A stretch of DNA of 64,000 bases from Tepidisphaeraceae bacterium (GTDB taxonomy: Bacteria; Planctomycetota; Phycisphaerae; Tepidisphaerales; Tepidisphaeraceae). A model generated the notes under the pieces. The model had not been told where the DNA came from, searched no databases, and saw only the letters and a program-made list of their open reading frames with translations. This document shows, in pieces, positions 1 through 8,978 of the stretch (positions within the stretch are counted from its first letter, which is position 1; every line of letters begins with the position of its first letter). The stretch is from assembly GCA_035998445.1 (NCBI GenBank), contig DASYHQ010000028.1:20839-84838 (forward strand), written 5' to 3'. Made by a program: the position numbers and the translations under genes.

Positions 1-11
1 GCCGGCAGGGG

Positions 12-46
12 TAGGGCATAGGGCATAGGGCATAGGGTGTAGGTGG
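12..46. repeat. 7-bp tandem repeat, five units
   Basis: Five consecutive 7-bp units: TAGGGCA three times, then TAGGGTG and TAGGTGG. The first three are identical and the last two have drifted. It resembles a slippage-generated microsatellite; no function is evident. Confidence 0.8.
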
Positions 47-130
47 TTTGTGGTGAGGTCGATGGGGACCGAGAGTGAACGAACGGATATCGGCCTACCA
101 CCCCTGTTGCTACTTTCATATCTGATCGTT

Positions 131-148
131 CCCCGGGCAAGCCCGGGG
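131..148. repeat. GC-rich perfect hairpin
   Basis: CCCCGGGC and GCCCGGGG arms separated by AA form a perfect 8-bp stem, followed by CTAAAT. It could be a terminator for a gene left of the window or a REP-like element. There is no clear U-tract. Confidence 0.6.
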
Positions 149-233
149 CTAAATGAGTGTCAGGCGACCTGACCATGTTCGTCTCGCGTTGAAGTTCGTT
201 CCCGGGCGGCCCGATCGCTCTCGGATGCGCGAA

Positions 234-261
234 TTGACCTGTTCAGGTGAGCCGATATAGT
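234..261 (+). promoter_or_regulatory. Sigma70-like promoter for the phosphotransferase
   Basis: TTGACC at 234-239 and TATAGT at 256-261 are separated by 16 bp, each matching consensus at 5 of 6 positions. Transcription would start near 268 and leave a leader of about 47 nt before the ATG at 315. Confidence 0.55.
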
Positions 262-314
262 GTTCCAACCACTGTCGAACTCCCTTCTTACGCGCGCAGG
301 CGGACGAACACGAT

Positions 315-1397
315 ATGACCCAGCCAACGGCATCCGCGTCGCAGAGCGGCCCCTCGGGGACCGGGGCTGGGCCCAAGGCCGGCACGCGCGACACGTTTGG
401 GGGCGAGGAACTGGCGTGCGTGATGTCGCACTTCGATCTCGGGATCATCGAATCGATCGTTGAGTTTCCACGCGGGTCGCGCAAGGCGCCGAAGCTGCTG
501 ATCGTGGCCGAGCACGGGAAGTTCTTGCTGAAACGGCGGGCGCGGGGGAAGGATGACCCGTTCAAGGTGGCGTTCTGTCACGCGCTGCAGCTTTACTTAG
601 CAAGCAAGCAGTTCCCGCTGCCGCATTTGCTGGGGACGAAGAACGACAACAACTCGATGCTGCAGTGGCGCAACGCGGTGTACGAGATGTTCGAGTACAT
701 CCCGGGGCAGGGGTATCCGCAGACGCTGGAGAGCACGTTCGATAGCGGAAAGATCCTGGGGTTGTATCACAAGCTGCTGGAAGATTTTAAGAGTGAGTGG
801 ACGCCGCCCAGCGGCAGCTATCACATGGCGTCGGCGGTGGACCAAGGGCTTCGGGCGATCCCGAGCATTCTCGGGGGAACGGCCGAGCTTGGCCCGCTGG
901 TGAAGTACCTGCAGGACAGCTATTCGCACGCGGCGAAGATGGTGGAAGAGCTTGGCATCGAAAGCTGGCCCAAGCAGATCGTGCATGCGGACTGGCATCC
1001 GGGAAACATGCTGTTTCGGGATAACCGCGTGGTGGCCGTGATCGATTACGATTCGGCGCGGCTGCTGCCGCGCATCATCGATGTGGCGAACGGGGCATTG
1101 CAGTTTTCGATCATTGGCGGGGATGAGGACGTCTCGAAGTGGCCGGAATATGCGGACGAGGCCCGCTACAAACGTTATCTGCGTGGCTACGATGAGGTGT
1201 TGCTGCTCAGCCAAGCCGAGATTCGCGCGGTGCCGTGGCTCATGATCGAGGCGTTGATCGCAGAGGCGGTCTTCCCGATCGCCGCCACGGGCAACTTCGG
1301 CCGCATGGAAGGGACCGCGTTTTTGCAGATGGTGCAACGCAAGGTGTACTGGCTGCAACGCGAGGCCAACCGGCTCGTGGAGATGGCTGAGGGGTAG
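315..1397 (+). CDS. Aminoglycoside phosphotransferase/homoserine kinase-fold phosphotransferase
   Basis: A 360-residue cytoplasmic small-molecule kinase of the APH/choline-kinase superfamily; the substrate cannot be read from sequence. K73 in FLLKRR is the likely ATP-binding lysine. HADWHPGN at 224-231 is the Brenner motif, giving catalytic D226 and N231. IDYDSA at 243-248 supplies the Mg-binding aspartate, where D244 is the usual position. The length fits the family. The first 30 residues are Gly/Pro/Ser-rich and probably disordered, so translation could begin later, but 315 is the first good ATG after the promoter at 234-261. There is no strong ribosome-binding site. It may phosphorylate a sugar, amino acid or choline-like alcohol; nothing ties it to resistance. 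Confidence 0.85.
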   Translation: MTQPTASASQSGPSGTGAGPKAGTRDTFGGEELACVMSHFDLGIIESIVEFPRGSRKAPKLLIVAEHGKFLLKRRARGKDDPFKVAFCHALQLYLASKQFPLPHLLGTKNDNNSMLQWRNAVYEMFEYIPGQGYPQTLESTFDSGKILGLYHKLLEDFKSEWTPPSGSYHMASAVDQGLRAIPSILGGTAELGPLVKYLQDSYSHAAKMVEELGIESWPKQIVHADWHPGNMLFRDNRVVAVIDYDSARLLPRIIDVANGALQFSIIGGDEDVSKWPEYADEARYKRYLRGYDEVLLLSQAEIRAVPWLMIEALIAEAVFPIAATGNFGRMEGTAFLQMVQRKVYWLQREANRLVEMAEG

Positions 1398-1409
1398 GGT
1401 TGAGTGTTG

Positions 1410-1500
1410 AACGCGGGATGCGGAGTGCGGAGTAAAGAAGAGCTAATCAAAGTCCTCTCTTCACTCCGAACTCCGCGCTCCTCATTCCGCATTTGATTTC
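1410..1500. repeat. Imperfect inverted repeat between genes
   Basis: A GCGGAGTGCGGAGT segment and an ACTCCGAACTCCGC segment form an imperfect long stem in the gap between the phosphotransferase and the PDZ protein. It is palindromic intergenic DNA of the kind seen elsewhere in the window and could attenuate transcription. Confidence 0.5.
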
Positions 1501-1529
1501 GTCCCGGTGTCGTCCTGACCGGAGCTGCC

Positions 1530-2285
1530 ATGAGGCCGTCGTTCGTATTGTCCTCGTCGTCGGCGATTGCGTTTGTGCTGCCGTTGCTGGTGGCGCTGAT
1601 TGCTCCCACCTTTGGCCAAGCGGCGCCGGCCACTCGTCCCACCGCTGAGATTGCCGATGATTACAAGGAACTGGCCGCGACCGATCCCGCGGCGCGCAAT
1701 GCGGCGCGCGTGCGGTTGATGGGGATGTCGCGTCTGGACTTAGTCACGCTGCGCGATGTGGTCACAACCCATCTGCCGGTGGCGCCGGCGCAGGCGGTGG
1801 CGCTGCACGATGTGGTGCGGCACGTTTACCTGGCGAGCGAGACGGTCGAGAGCAACGGCAACCAAGGGTTCCTCGGCGTCGCGCCCACGCGCTATGGCCG
1901 GGGCGCGGCGTTCGTGGTGGACCCCGATGGGCCGGTGGACGTGCGCGTGGGGGCGGATTTTCAGTCGCGCACGCCGGGGTTTTGTGCCTACCGCTGGCTG
2001 CAGGATGGGGACGTGATCCTATCGATGGGCACCGACGAGATGCTGCCGATCACCAGCTTCTCGATCCTCAGCGAGTACGTCCGCCGGACGCCCGCGGGCA
2101 CGACCATCCGCATGCGCGTGCTGCGCGGCGGTGGTGTGGTGGTACTGGAGTTTCCGCTCGATGCTCGGCCGGCGGCGTTGGATTTCGGGGCCGACCTGTC
2201 GTCGTTCATGAACGAGCGAAGCCGCCGGGCTGAGGCGTATTGGCAGCAGGTTTTTGCGCCGCTGATCGAGCCGGACCACACCTGA
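1530..2285 (+). CDS. Secreted PDZ-domain protein
   Basis: A 251-residue hypothetical exported protein. Residues 1-31 form a signal peptide: a short N-terminus, a hydrophobic core (AIAFVLPLLVALIAPTF) and likely cleavage after GQAA. A helical segment follows, then a PDZ-like domain from about residue 110 to 215. It contains GFLGV, a GDVILSMG strand-turn typical of PDZ ligand loops, and TIRMRVLRGG followed by a beta strand. There is no protease catalytic motif (no trypsin-like Ser or HEXXH), so it looks like a stand-alone periplasmic adaptor. The start fits the signal peptide. Its partner is unknown; the next gene converges on it. Confidence 0.6.
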   Translation: MRPSFVLSSSSAIAFVLPLLVALIAPTFGQAAPATRPTAEIADDYKELAATDPAARNAARVRLMGMSRLDLVTLRDVVTTHLPVAPAQAVALHDVVRHVYLASETVESNGNQGFLGVAPTRYGRGAAFVVDPDGPVDVRVGADFQSRTPGFCAYRWLQDGDVILSMGTDEMLPITSFSILSEYVRRTPAGTTIRMRVLRGGGVVVLEFPLDARPAALDFGADLSSFMNERSRRAEAYWQQVFAPLIEPDHT

Positions 2286-2331
2286 GGGGATGGACGAAGG
2301 CGCGAAGCGGAGAGGGGACCGGATGCGGCGC

Positions 2332-3237
2332 TTACGTCCCCCGAAGCGTCTCCAGATACATCGCCTTCAACGCCGCGGCGTCCGCGTCCACCGTCACGTC
2401 GGCGTTGGGCGGGCCGCCGGTGGCAACCGTCATGCCGCGGGTGAACTCGCCGGCGGTCTCGACCTGCACGCGCATGGGGACGACCTTGTACAGCGACTGG
2501 TCGAACGACCAAACGATCGGGAACAAGTCGTACATCACCGGTCCCGGCTTCCAGTTCTGGGCCGGGTGCCAGCGGCGCACGGCGTCGGCCATGGCTTTGG
2601 TTAACGGCGAGCCCCTGACGCCGAGCTGTTCGCACTCTTCCATGGTTAGCGTGAACCGGCGGGTCACGTCCCACGTGCCCATGGAGATCGGGATGCCGCT
2701 CTCGAAGACGATGCGGCTGGCGACGTAGTCGAACGCGATGTTGTGCTCACGGCGGTTCAGTGCCGTCTCACCGCCCATGAGCGCGATGCGCTTGATCTTC
2801 CCCTTAATGTCGGGCCGGCGGCTGAGGGCGGTGGCGATGTTCGTGAGCGGGGCGATACAGCAGAGCACGACCTCGTTCGGGTGCTGTTCGACCGCGCGAA
2901 TGATCAGGTCGACACCGTCGGCGTCGCTGGGGTCGTCCTGCGTGTCTTCCGGCTCGGCGAACGCGTAGTGGTTCATCGCGCGCGATAAGTCGTGCAGCGT
3001 GCGGCTCTCGTCCTCGCTCACCGGCCTAAGTGGAAACTGTTGACCGGCGGCCACCGGTACGTCGGCTCGATCAAGATAGCGCAACAGTCGCTTTATGAGC
3101 CGCGCGCGTTTGTCGGACGGGTACGTGACGGTGCTGATGCCCACGACCTGCAATTCCGGCCGCAGGAGCGCAAACCAGATCGCGAGCAAGTCGTCGATGT
3201 CCTGACCGGGGTCCGTGTCGATGAAGATTTTCTGCAT
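2332..3237 (-). CDS. Inosine-uridine preferring nucleoside hydrolase
   Basis: A 301-residue enzyme of the IunH/nucleoside hydrolase superfamily, which cleaves the N-glycosidic bond of ribonucleosides in purine/pyrimidine salvage. The N-terminal calcium-binding signature is present as DTDPGQDIDD (residues 7-16), slightly longer than the usual DTDPGIDD. LCCIAPLTNIA, ALMGG and FDYVAS match conserved active-site segments, and NIAFD contains the conserved Asn. The gene lies 21 bp downstream of the hybrid kinase gene on the same strand and may be the last gene of the stressosome operon, though a functional link is not obvious. The ribosome-binding site is weak. Confidence 0.88.
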   Translation of the reverse strand: MQKIFIDTDPGQDIDDLLAIWFALLRPELQVVGISTVTYPSDKRARLIKRLLRYLDRADVPVAAGQQFPLRPVSEDESRTLHDLSRAMNHYAFAEPEDTQDDPSDADGVDLIIRAVEQHPNEVVLCCIAPLTNIATALSRRPDIKGKIKRIALMGGETALNRREHNIAFDYVASRIVFESGIPISMGTWDVTRRFTLTMEECEQLGVRGSPLTKAMADAVRRWHPAQNWKPGPVMYDLFPIVWSFDQSLYKVVPMRVQVETAGEFTRGMTVATGGPPNADVTVDADAAALKAMYLETLRGT

Positions 3238-3258
3238 AAGCGGGAAGATTAGCCGAAA

Positions 3259-6141
3259 TCAACTCGCCTGTGGCGCGCGGCCGGCGAGGCTGGCGATCAT
3301 CGCGATCAGTTCGCTGGGTTCCACCGGCTTGGAAATGTGCATCTGAAATCCGGCGAGCACCGATCGCGTGCGGTCCTCGGAACGGGCGTAAGCGGTCAGC
3401 GCGATCGCGGGCACGTTGCTGCGGTGCTCGGGGCCCAGCTTACGGATGCGCCGGATCAGCGAGTAGCCATCCTCGCCGGGCATGCCGACGTCGCTCACCA
3501 GCACGTCTGGCGCAACGCTCTTGAACAGGTCGAGCGCTTCGGTGGCGGAACCAGCGGTGGTGACGGTGGCCTCGCAGTCTTCGAGCAGGCGCTTGATCAG
3601 GTTTCGACCGTCGGGCTCGTCGTCGACCACCAGCACCTTCACGCCGCTGATCTTCATGCACGCATCGCCGTTCGAACTCTGCACGCTGGTCGCCTGCGGC
3701 TCTCGGCGGTCGTCGTGCTGCACGACGGTGTCGCTCCAGTTGATCGGCAGCACCGGCAGCGCGATCGTGAAGGTCGCGCCGTGCCCACGGCCCATGCTCT
3801 TGGCGCGGATCGACCCGCCGTGCAGGTCGACCAGTTGCTTGGCGATGGCCAGGCCCAGCCCCAGCCCACCATGCTGCCGCGTGGTGGAAGCATCGGCCTG
3901 ACGGAAGCGGTCGAACACGTGCGGCAGGAACTCCGGCGAGATGCCCTCGCCGGTGTCGACCACGCTGATCTCCAGGTGGGAGTTGACGCGTTCCAGCAGC
4001 ACCTGGACGCGGCCGCCGCGCGGCGTGAACTTGATGGCGTTGGTCAGCAGGTTCCACATCACCTGCTGCAGTCGGTTCGGATCGCCGGAGACCGGGCCGA
4101 CGATCGGGTCGATCACCGTCTGTAGCCGCACGCCCTTGGCGTCGGCGGTGGGGGTGACGGTCTCGACCCCGGCCTGCAGGATCGCCGGCAGGTCGACGCG
4201 CTGTACGTCCAGCCGCACCTTGCCGCTGATGATGCGGCTCATGTCCAGCAGGTCCTCGATGATCTGCGCTTGCGAGCGGGCGTTGCGCTCGATCGTCTCG
4301 ATGCCCTGCTGCAGGTCGTCGTCGCTCACGTTGGGCATGCGAAGGATCGTCGACCAGCCCATGATCGCGTTCAACGGCGTGCGCAGCTCGTGGCTGAGCG
4401 TCGCGAGGAACTCATCCTTCATTCGGCTGGCACGCTCGGCCTCGGCGCGGGCGCTCCGCTCTCGCTCGAGTAAGCCCTCGCGCTCGGCCTCGGCGTTTCG
4501 GCGCTCGATCGCCAGCGACGCGGCGCGCGATAAAGATTCGACGAGCTCGCGCTCGCGCTGAGCGGGCTCGCGCGCCTCGCGCAGGTAGATGGCAAACGTG
4601 CCGATCACCATGCCGCGCGAGCTGCGGATCGGCATCGACCAACACGCCCTCAGCCCCAGCGCCAGCGGCAGGTGCTTGATGCCGGCCCACGCCGGGTCGG
4701 TCGCGATGTCGCTGGTCATCACCGTGCGGTTCCGCGCCGCAGCGTCCATGCAGGTGCCGATGCCGGCGGCGATGTCGATCCGTTGCACGGCCTCGTTGTA
4801 GCTCGCCGGGAGGTTGGGCGCCGCGCCGACGCGGAATCGCTTGCCGTCCTCGTCCAGCAGCAGGATTGACGCCACCACGCGCCCGTCGGCCTGTTCCTCG
4901 ATCACCCGCGTCAGCGCCGCCAGCGCTTCGGACAGCGGGGCGTCGGCGGCGATCAGCTCGAGCGTGCGGTTCTGCGACTTCAACAGCTCGTCGGATCGCT
5001 TGCGCTCGGTGATGTCCTCGCTCAGCACGATGATGTTGACGATCGCACCCTGCTCGTCGTGCGTCGCGCTCTTGCTGTTCTGCACCCATACGGTCGAGCC
5101 GTCGGGGCGCACGTAGCGTTTCTCAAGCACGAAGCTGCCGCGCTCCTTGCGCAACAGCTCGCCCAGCAGTTGCTCATACCGCTCGCGGTCGTCGGGGTGG
5201 GTGATCTGCGCGAAGTCCAGCTGCGCCAGCTGCTCGTGCGAGTAGCCGGTGATGCGGCAGAACGCGTCGTTCACCTGGACGAAGCCGCCGGCCGCGTCGG
5301 TGATGGCCATGCCGACCGCCGAGCCGGCGAAGGCGGTGCGGAAGCGTTCCTCGCTGAGGCGCATCGCCATCTCGGACCGGAACTGTGCCGTCACGTCCTG
5401 CATCAGCTTCGAGAAGCCGATCGGTCGGCCGGCATCGTCGCGCACGCTGGTGAGCACGCCGTCGACGAAGAACCGCTCGCCGTTCTTACGCACGTGCCAG
5501 CGGCGGTCGATCGCACGGCCGCGGTCGCGCGCGGTGCGAAGCTCATTCGCCGGCACACCGACGGCGCGGTCCTCCGGGGTGAACAGGCGCTCGAAGGGCA
5601 TGCTCAGCGCCTCGTCCTCGGTGTAGCCCAGCAGGTGTTCGGCACCGGTGTTCCAGCTGGTGATGACGCCGTCGACGTCGGTCATGAAGATCGCGTAGTC
5701 CTTGATGTTCTCGACCAGCAGCCGGTAGCGTTCCTCGCTTTCTCGCAGCGCCGCCTCCGAGCGCCTCGCGCGTAGCAGCGAGCGCACGGTCGCGACGAGT
5801 TCCACCGGTTCGACCGGCCGCACGAGGTAGGCGTCGGCGCCACCGTCGAGGCCCTGGGCCTTGTCCTGGCTGGAGATGAAGCTGGCCGACAGGTGCAGCA
5901 CCGGGATGTCGGCGGTGCCGGGGTCGGCCTTCAGGCGGCGGCAGACCTCGAACCCGTTGATGTCGGGCAGCCGCACGTCCAGGATGATCAGCTCGGGGTT
6001 CTCGTTGGCCTTGCGCAGCGCCTCGGCGCCGCTGCCGGCCTCGATCACGTCGTAGCCCGCCTTCAGCAGCGAGCGCGTGACCGCATAGCGGTTGGCCTCG
6101 TCGTCGTCGACGTGCAGGATCACCGGGCGCTGCTCAGACAT
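3259..6141 (-). CDS. Hybrid sensor histidine kinase (REC-PAS-PAS-GAF-HisKA-HATPase-REC)
   Basis: A 960-residue soluble hybrid kinase with no membrane segments. Domains in order: receiver at about 7-120 with phospho-acceptor D55 (LIILDVRLPD); two PAS/PAC domains at about 140-390, each ending in a DVT or DITERK signature; GAF at about 395-550; HisKA with SHELRTPLNA; HATPase with N box NLLTNAIKF, G1 DTGEGI and G2 GGLGLGLAI; and a C-terminal receiver with VSDVGMPGEDG. The first receiver has Arg where the conserved Lys sits (LVRPVEP), whereas the last keeps Lys (SKPVEP). The start overlaps the stop of the preceding RsbT-kinase gene by 8 bp, so the two are translationally coupled. Its place at the end of the stressosome operon suggests it is the phosphorelay output stage. 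Confidence 0.9.
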   Translation of the reverse strand: MSEQRPVILHVDDDEANRYAVTRSLLKAGYDVIEAGSGAEALRKANENPELIILDVRLPDINGFEVCRRLKADPGTADIPVLHLSASFISSQDKAQGLDGGADAYLVRPVEPVELVATVRSLLRARRSEAALRESEERYRLLVENIKDYAIFMTDVDGVITSWNTGAEHLLGYTEDEALSMPFERLFTPEDRAVGVPANELRTARDRGRAIDRRWHVRKNGERFFVDGVLTSVRDDAGRPIGFSKLMQDVTAQFRSEMAMRLSEERFRTAFAGSAVGMAITDAAGGFVQVNDAFCRITGYSHEQLAQLDFAQITHPDDRERYEQLLGELLRKERGSFVLEKRYVRPDGSTVWVQNSKSATHDEQGAIVNIIVLSEDITERKRSDELLKSQNRTLELIAADAPLSEALAALTRVIEEQADGRVVASILLLDEDGKRFRVGAAPNLPASYNEAVQRIDIAAGIGTCMDAAARNRTVMTSDIATDPAWAGIKHLPLALGLRACWSMPIRSSRGMVIGTFAIYLREAREPAQRERELVESLSRAASLAIERRNAEAEREGLLERERSARAEAERASRMKDEFLATLSHELRTPLNAIMGWSTILRMPNVSDDDLQQGIETIERNARSQAQIIEDLLDMSRIISGKVRLDVQRVDLPAILQAGVETVTPTADAKGVRLQTVIDPIVGPVSGDPNRLQQVMWNLLTNAIKFTPRGGRVQVLLERVNSHLEISVVDTGEGISPEFLPHVFDRFRQADASTTRQHGGLGLGLAIAKQLVDLHGGSIRAKSMGRGHGATFTIALPVLPINWSDTVVQHDDRREPQATSVQSSNGDACMKISGVKVLVVDDEPDGRNLIKRLLEDCEATVTTAGSATEALDLFKSVAPDVLVSDVGMPGEDGYSLIRRIRKLGPEHRSNVPAIALTAYARSEDRTRSVLAGFQMHISKPVEPSELIAMIASLAGRAPQAS

Positions 6142-7543
6142 CGCTGCCCCCCGTGGTGATCACCTGCAAGGGTTCGGCCGTCGCGTCGGTGGTGGGGGCC
6201 TCAAGGTTCAAGACGAGCGTGACGACGAACGTCGACCCCTCGCCCGGCGCGCTGGTGACCGCCACATCACCACCCAGCAGCCGCGCGAGCTTGCGCGTCA
6301 GCGGCAGGCCGAGCCCCGTCCCCCGCAGGCGGCGCTGCACGCCGCTGTCGATCTGCGTGAAGTCGTCGAATATCTGCGCGATGTGCTCGGGCGCAATGCC
6401 GATGCCGGTGTCCGCGACGTTGAACGCCACCATGCCGTCGGCCGTGCGCTCGACACGCACGCGCACCTCGCCTTGTTCGGTGAACTTCAGCGCGTTGCTG
6501 ACGAGGTTGCGCAGGATCTGCGAGACCTTCCGCTCGTCGCTGTGCATGGTCGCCAGGTCGGTCGGCGGTTCCTCGACGGTCAGCGTCACCCGGCCATCGG
6601 TCGCCAGCGGGCGAAAGATGCCGCGCAGCGCGGTGAGCAGCTCGGCGACCGAGAAGCTGGCGACGTGGACATCGGTCTTGCCCGCCTCAATCTTGGCCAG
6701 GTCGAGCAGGTCGTTCACCATCTCGCCAAGCGACGTCGCCGACCGGTGGATCAGGCTCACCTGACGCTCCTGCTCCGCCGTCAGCTCGCCGTCCAAGCGG
6801 TCGAGCAGGATGCGCGACAGGCTGACGATCGCGTTCAACGGCGTGCGCAGCTCGTGCGTCATGTCCGACAGGAAGCGGCTCTTGTACTCCGACGCCCGGC
6901 GAAGCGATTCGGCCTTTTCGTCCAACTCGGCGTACAGCGCCACCACGCCGCGGTTCGTCTCGGCGAGTTCCGCGTTCAACCGCTCGACCTCGCCTTGGCG
7001 CGCACGCAGATCGTCCATCGCCAGCAGAAGCGCCCTGTTCTGTTCCTGCACCTCTTGGAACGGGCTCTGCGGCCCGCGGTGGGCCAGTTGTTCGGCCACC
7101 ATGCCCAGCGCTTGCATCGTCAGGGGACTGGTTCGGCGGGGCAGTTGCTTGCCGAGCGTGACGATCGTGCCGCGGCCGGGGACCGAGGTGATGTCGAACT
7201 CGTCGCTGAGCCGCCGCGAGCCCACGATGCCCAGCCCCATGCCCGTTTCCGACCGGTAACGCCCGTCGAGGATCTTGCGCAGGTTGGCGATGCCCGGGCC
7301 ATTGTCTGACACGCGCACCACCAGCACCTGCGGTTGCTCGTCGATGCGCATCGTGAAATCCACCCGCCCGCCACCGCCGTACTGAAACGCGTTGCGCGCC
7401 AGCTCCGAGACGGCCGTCGCGAAGGCGGTCTGTTCTTGCATCGTGAAGCCGAGCGATTCGGCGATGCGGCGCGCACGCTGGCGGCTCAGGACCACGTCCT
7501 GCTCCGAGCGAACCTGTACGCTCACGATCGGCGCGCCGCTCAA
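6134..7543 (-). CDS. RsbT-like ATPase fused to a sensor histidine kinase
   Basis: A 469-residue protein. Residues 1 to about 135 form an RsbT/anti-sigma-factor GHKL ATPase with ELARNAFQYGGGG (N box), DNGPGI and GMGLGIVGSRRL. A coiled-coil linker follows (about 150-225), then HisKA with THELRTPLNA and HATPase with NLVSNALKF, DTGIGI and GTGLGLPLT. No receiver or membrane segment is present. I chose the TTG start at 7543 because it overlaps the upstream stop as TTGA and matches the N-terminus of the RsbT domain; the open frame extends further upstream but only antisense-like sequence is added. Inference: the stressosome regulates this kinase through its RsbT domain. A second ATPase of this type precedes it in the operon. 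Confidence 0.8.
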   Translation of the reverse strand: MSGAPIVSVQVRSEQDVVLSRQRARRIAESLGFTMQEQTAFATAVSELARNAFQYGGGGRVDFTMRIDEQPQVLVVRVSDNGPGIANLRKILDGRYRSETGMGLGIVGSRRLSDEFDITSVPGRGTIVTLGKQLPRRTSPLTMQALGMVAEQLAHRGPQSPFQEVQEQNRALLLAMDDLRARQGEVERLNAELAETNRGVVALYAELDEKAESLRRASEYKSRFLSDMTHELRTPLNAIVSLSRILLDRLDGELTAEQERQVSLIHRSATSLGEMVNDLLDLAKIEAGKTDVHVASFSVAELLTALRGIFRPLATDGRVTLTVEEPPTDLATMHSDERKVSQILRNLVSNALKFTEQGEVRVRVERTADGMVAFNVADTGIGIAPEHIAQIFDDFTQIDSGVQRRLRGTGLGLPLTRKLARLLGGDVAVTSAPGEGSTFVVTLVLNLEAPTTDATAEPLQVITTGGSDV

Positions 7544-8583
7544 GGCCGGCCCCCTTCGCTGGCGACCAGCACAGTGACGTCGTCGCGCTCGCGCCGGAAG
7601 TCGCGGTACAAAACGCCCGCGATCAGGCTCGGGTGCCGGTTGAACAGGCCGGGGTACTTGCCGATCTGCCACTGCGTTGCCAGACCGTCCGAGTGCATCA
7701 CCAGCAGCGAACCGGCCGGCCAGGGGTAGTTGAAGGTCTGGATCCGGCGGGCCTCGGCCCCCACGGTGCCGTTGTGCGAGATCATGCTGCGCGTCGCGTC
7801 GCCTGGGCTGACGATGATGCCCGCGACGTTGCCGACACCGGTGAAGCGCACCTCGCGCGTGGCCGGGCGCAGCTCGGCGATCGCGACGGCGGCGCCGCGC
7901 GTGCTGCGGAGGCCGATGTGCATGATCTCGAGCATCTCGACGCCTTCGGCCTCGGGGTTCTCGCGGAACAGGCGAATCGCCTGGCGGGATGCCTCGGCGG
8001 CCTGCAAGCCGTGACCGAGCCCATCGGCGACGGCGATGTTGGTGCGACCGTCGGGCAGCGTCTGGGCCCACCACGTGTCGCCGCACGCGTCCTCGCCGCG
8101 CTTGGGCAGGCAGACGCCACCGATCGCGCACTTGGGAATGCCCGCCGACTCCGACGGCGCGCAGTTGCCGAACCGCACGACGATCGCGGTGCCCGAATCC
8201 TTGGCGGTGTAGACGTCGAACGATGTGGCCAGACGTGTCACGGCGCCCATGCCGGTGCCGGGCGTGCCACCGGTCGAGTAGCCGTCGCGCAGCGCGTCGG
8301 CCACGTTGGCGATGCCGGGCCCGCGGTCGATCGCGATCGCCTCTAGGCCCGGGCGTTCGCCTTGGCCGAACGATTGCAGGATGACCTCGCCAGACTCGGC
8401 GTGGCGCACGAGGTTCGTCGCCAATTCCGTCAGTACGATCGCCACCTCACCACTACGCGTCTGGTCGAAATCGAGGTAATCGGCGAGCGTGGCGGCGGCA
8501 CGGCGAACCTCGCCAACCTGGCTCGATTCGGTGACGTGGAGCGTGATCGGGTCGCGGGGTCTGACGGTCAAGCTTACTTCCAT
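7540..8583 (-). CDS. RsbT-like ATPase fused to RsbX/SpoIIE-type PP2C phosphatase
   Basis: A 347-residue protein. The N-terminal half (about 1-135) is an RsbW/RsbT-type GHKL ATPase with LTELATNLVRH, DRGPGI and GTGMGAVTRL. The C-terminal half (about 150-345) is a PP2C-like phosphatase of the RsbX/SpoIIE family; GDTWWA, VADGLGHG, MHSDGL and RDDVTVLVA supply the aspartates for metal binding. In stressosomes RsbX removes phosphate from RsbS and RsbR to reset the switch, so this is the probable reset enzyme. The ATG overlaps the stop of rsbT by 10 bp, and the stop overlaps the next gene as TTGA. Fusion of ATPase and phosphatase in one chain is known in other Rsb modules. Confidence 0.82.
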   Translation of the reverse strand: MEVSLTVRPRDPITLHVTESSQVGEVRRAAATLADYLDFDQTRSGEVAIVLTELATNLVRHAESGEVILQSFGQGERPGLEAIAIDRGPGIANVADALRDGYSTGGTPGTGMGAVTRLATSFDVYTAKDSGTAIVVRFGNCAPSESAGIPKCAIGGVCLPKRGEDACGDTWWAQTLPDGRTNIAVADGLGHGLQAAEASRQAIRLFRENPEAEGVEMLEIMHIGLRSTRGAAVAIAELRPATREVRFTGVGNVAGIIVSPGDATRSMISHNGTVGAEARRIQTFNYPWPAGSLLVMHSDGLATQWQIGKYPGLFNRHPSLIAGVLYRDFRRERDDVTVLVASEGGRP

Positions 8584-8978
8584 TTCGTGATCGTGACGCG
8601 GGTGCCCCGACCCACTTGGGTATCGATGTCGAACTCGTTCACCAGCCGCTTGGAACCGCTCAGGCCCAGGCCCATTCCATTACCGGTAGTGTACCCGTCG
8701 GTCAACGCCAGCTTAACGTCGGAAATGCCCGGCCCCTGATCCTCGAACGTCAACCGCACCCCCTTACGGATTCCTTGCGCCAGCGGTTCGAGCTTGGCCG
8801 TGCCACCACCTCCATGTTCGAGCGTGTTGCGCGCCAACTCGCTGGCGGCCGTCACGACCTTGGTCTGGTCGATCAGGCTGAAGCCCATTTCCGTCGCCAG
8901 CGCGCGCACGGACTGGCGGACCTGTACGACGTCCGTCGACGTGCGGACCTGCAACACCTCACTCTTGGGTGCCGGCAT
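8574..8978 (-). CDS. rsbT: Serine/threonine switch kinase RsbT
   Basis: A 134-residue single-domain GHKL ATPase of the RsbT/RsbW class, the usual length for RsbT. The N box is SELARNTLEHGGGG, the G1 box DQGPGI and the G2 box GNGMGLGLSGSKRL. RsbT phosphorylates STAS proteins RsbS and RsbR and is then released to activate downstream partners. It directly follows rsbS, overlapping its end by 20 bp. In Bacillus RsbT activates RsbU; here no RsbU-like protein follows, and the next two genes instead carry their own RsbT-like domains. Confidence 0.88.
   Translation of the reverse strand: MPAPKSEVLQVRTSTDVVQVRQSVRALATEMGFSLIDQTKVVTAASELARNTLEHGGGGTAKLEPLAQGIRKGVRLTFEDQGPGISDVKLALTDGYTTGNGMGLGLSGSKRLVNEFDIDTQVGRGTRVTITKWK

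Larger units (their letters stand above)
1..314. other. Gene-free 5' end of window
   Basis: No convincing coding region is visible here. The stretch holds a short 7-bp tandem repeat, a GC-rich hairpin and a sigma70-like promoter, listed separately. The small ORFs running through it are antisense or frame shadows of the phosphotransferase gene that starts at 315. Confidence 0.6.

Noticed and set aside
6134..8131. 665-residue open frame covering the RsbT-kinase gene
   Set aside because: The first 196 codons overlap the RsbT-PP2C gene in another frame and are Arg/Ala-rich shadow sequence. The real protein begins at the RsbT domain, TTG 7543.
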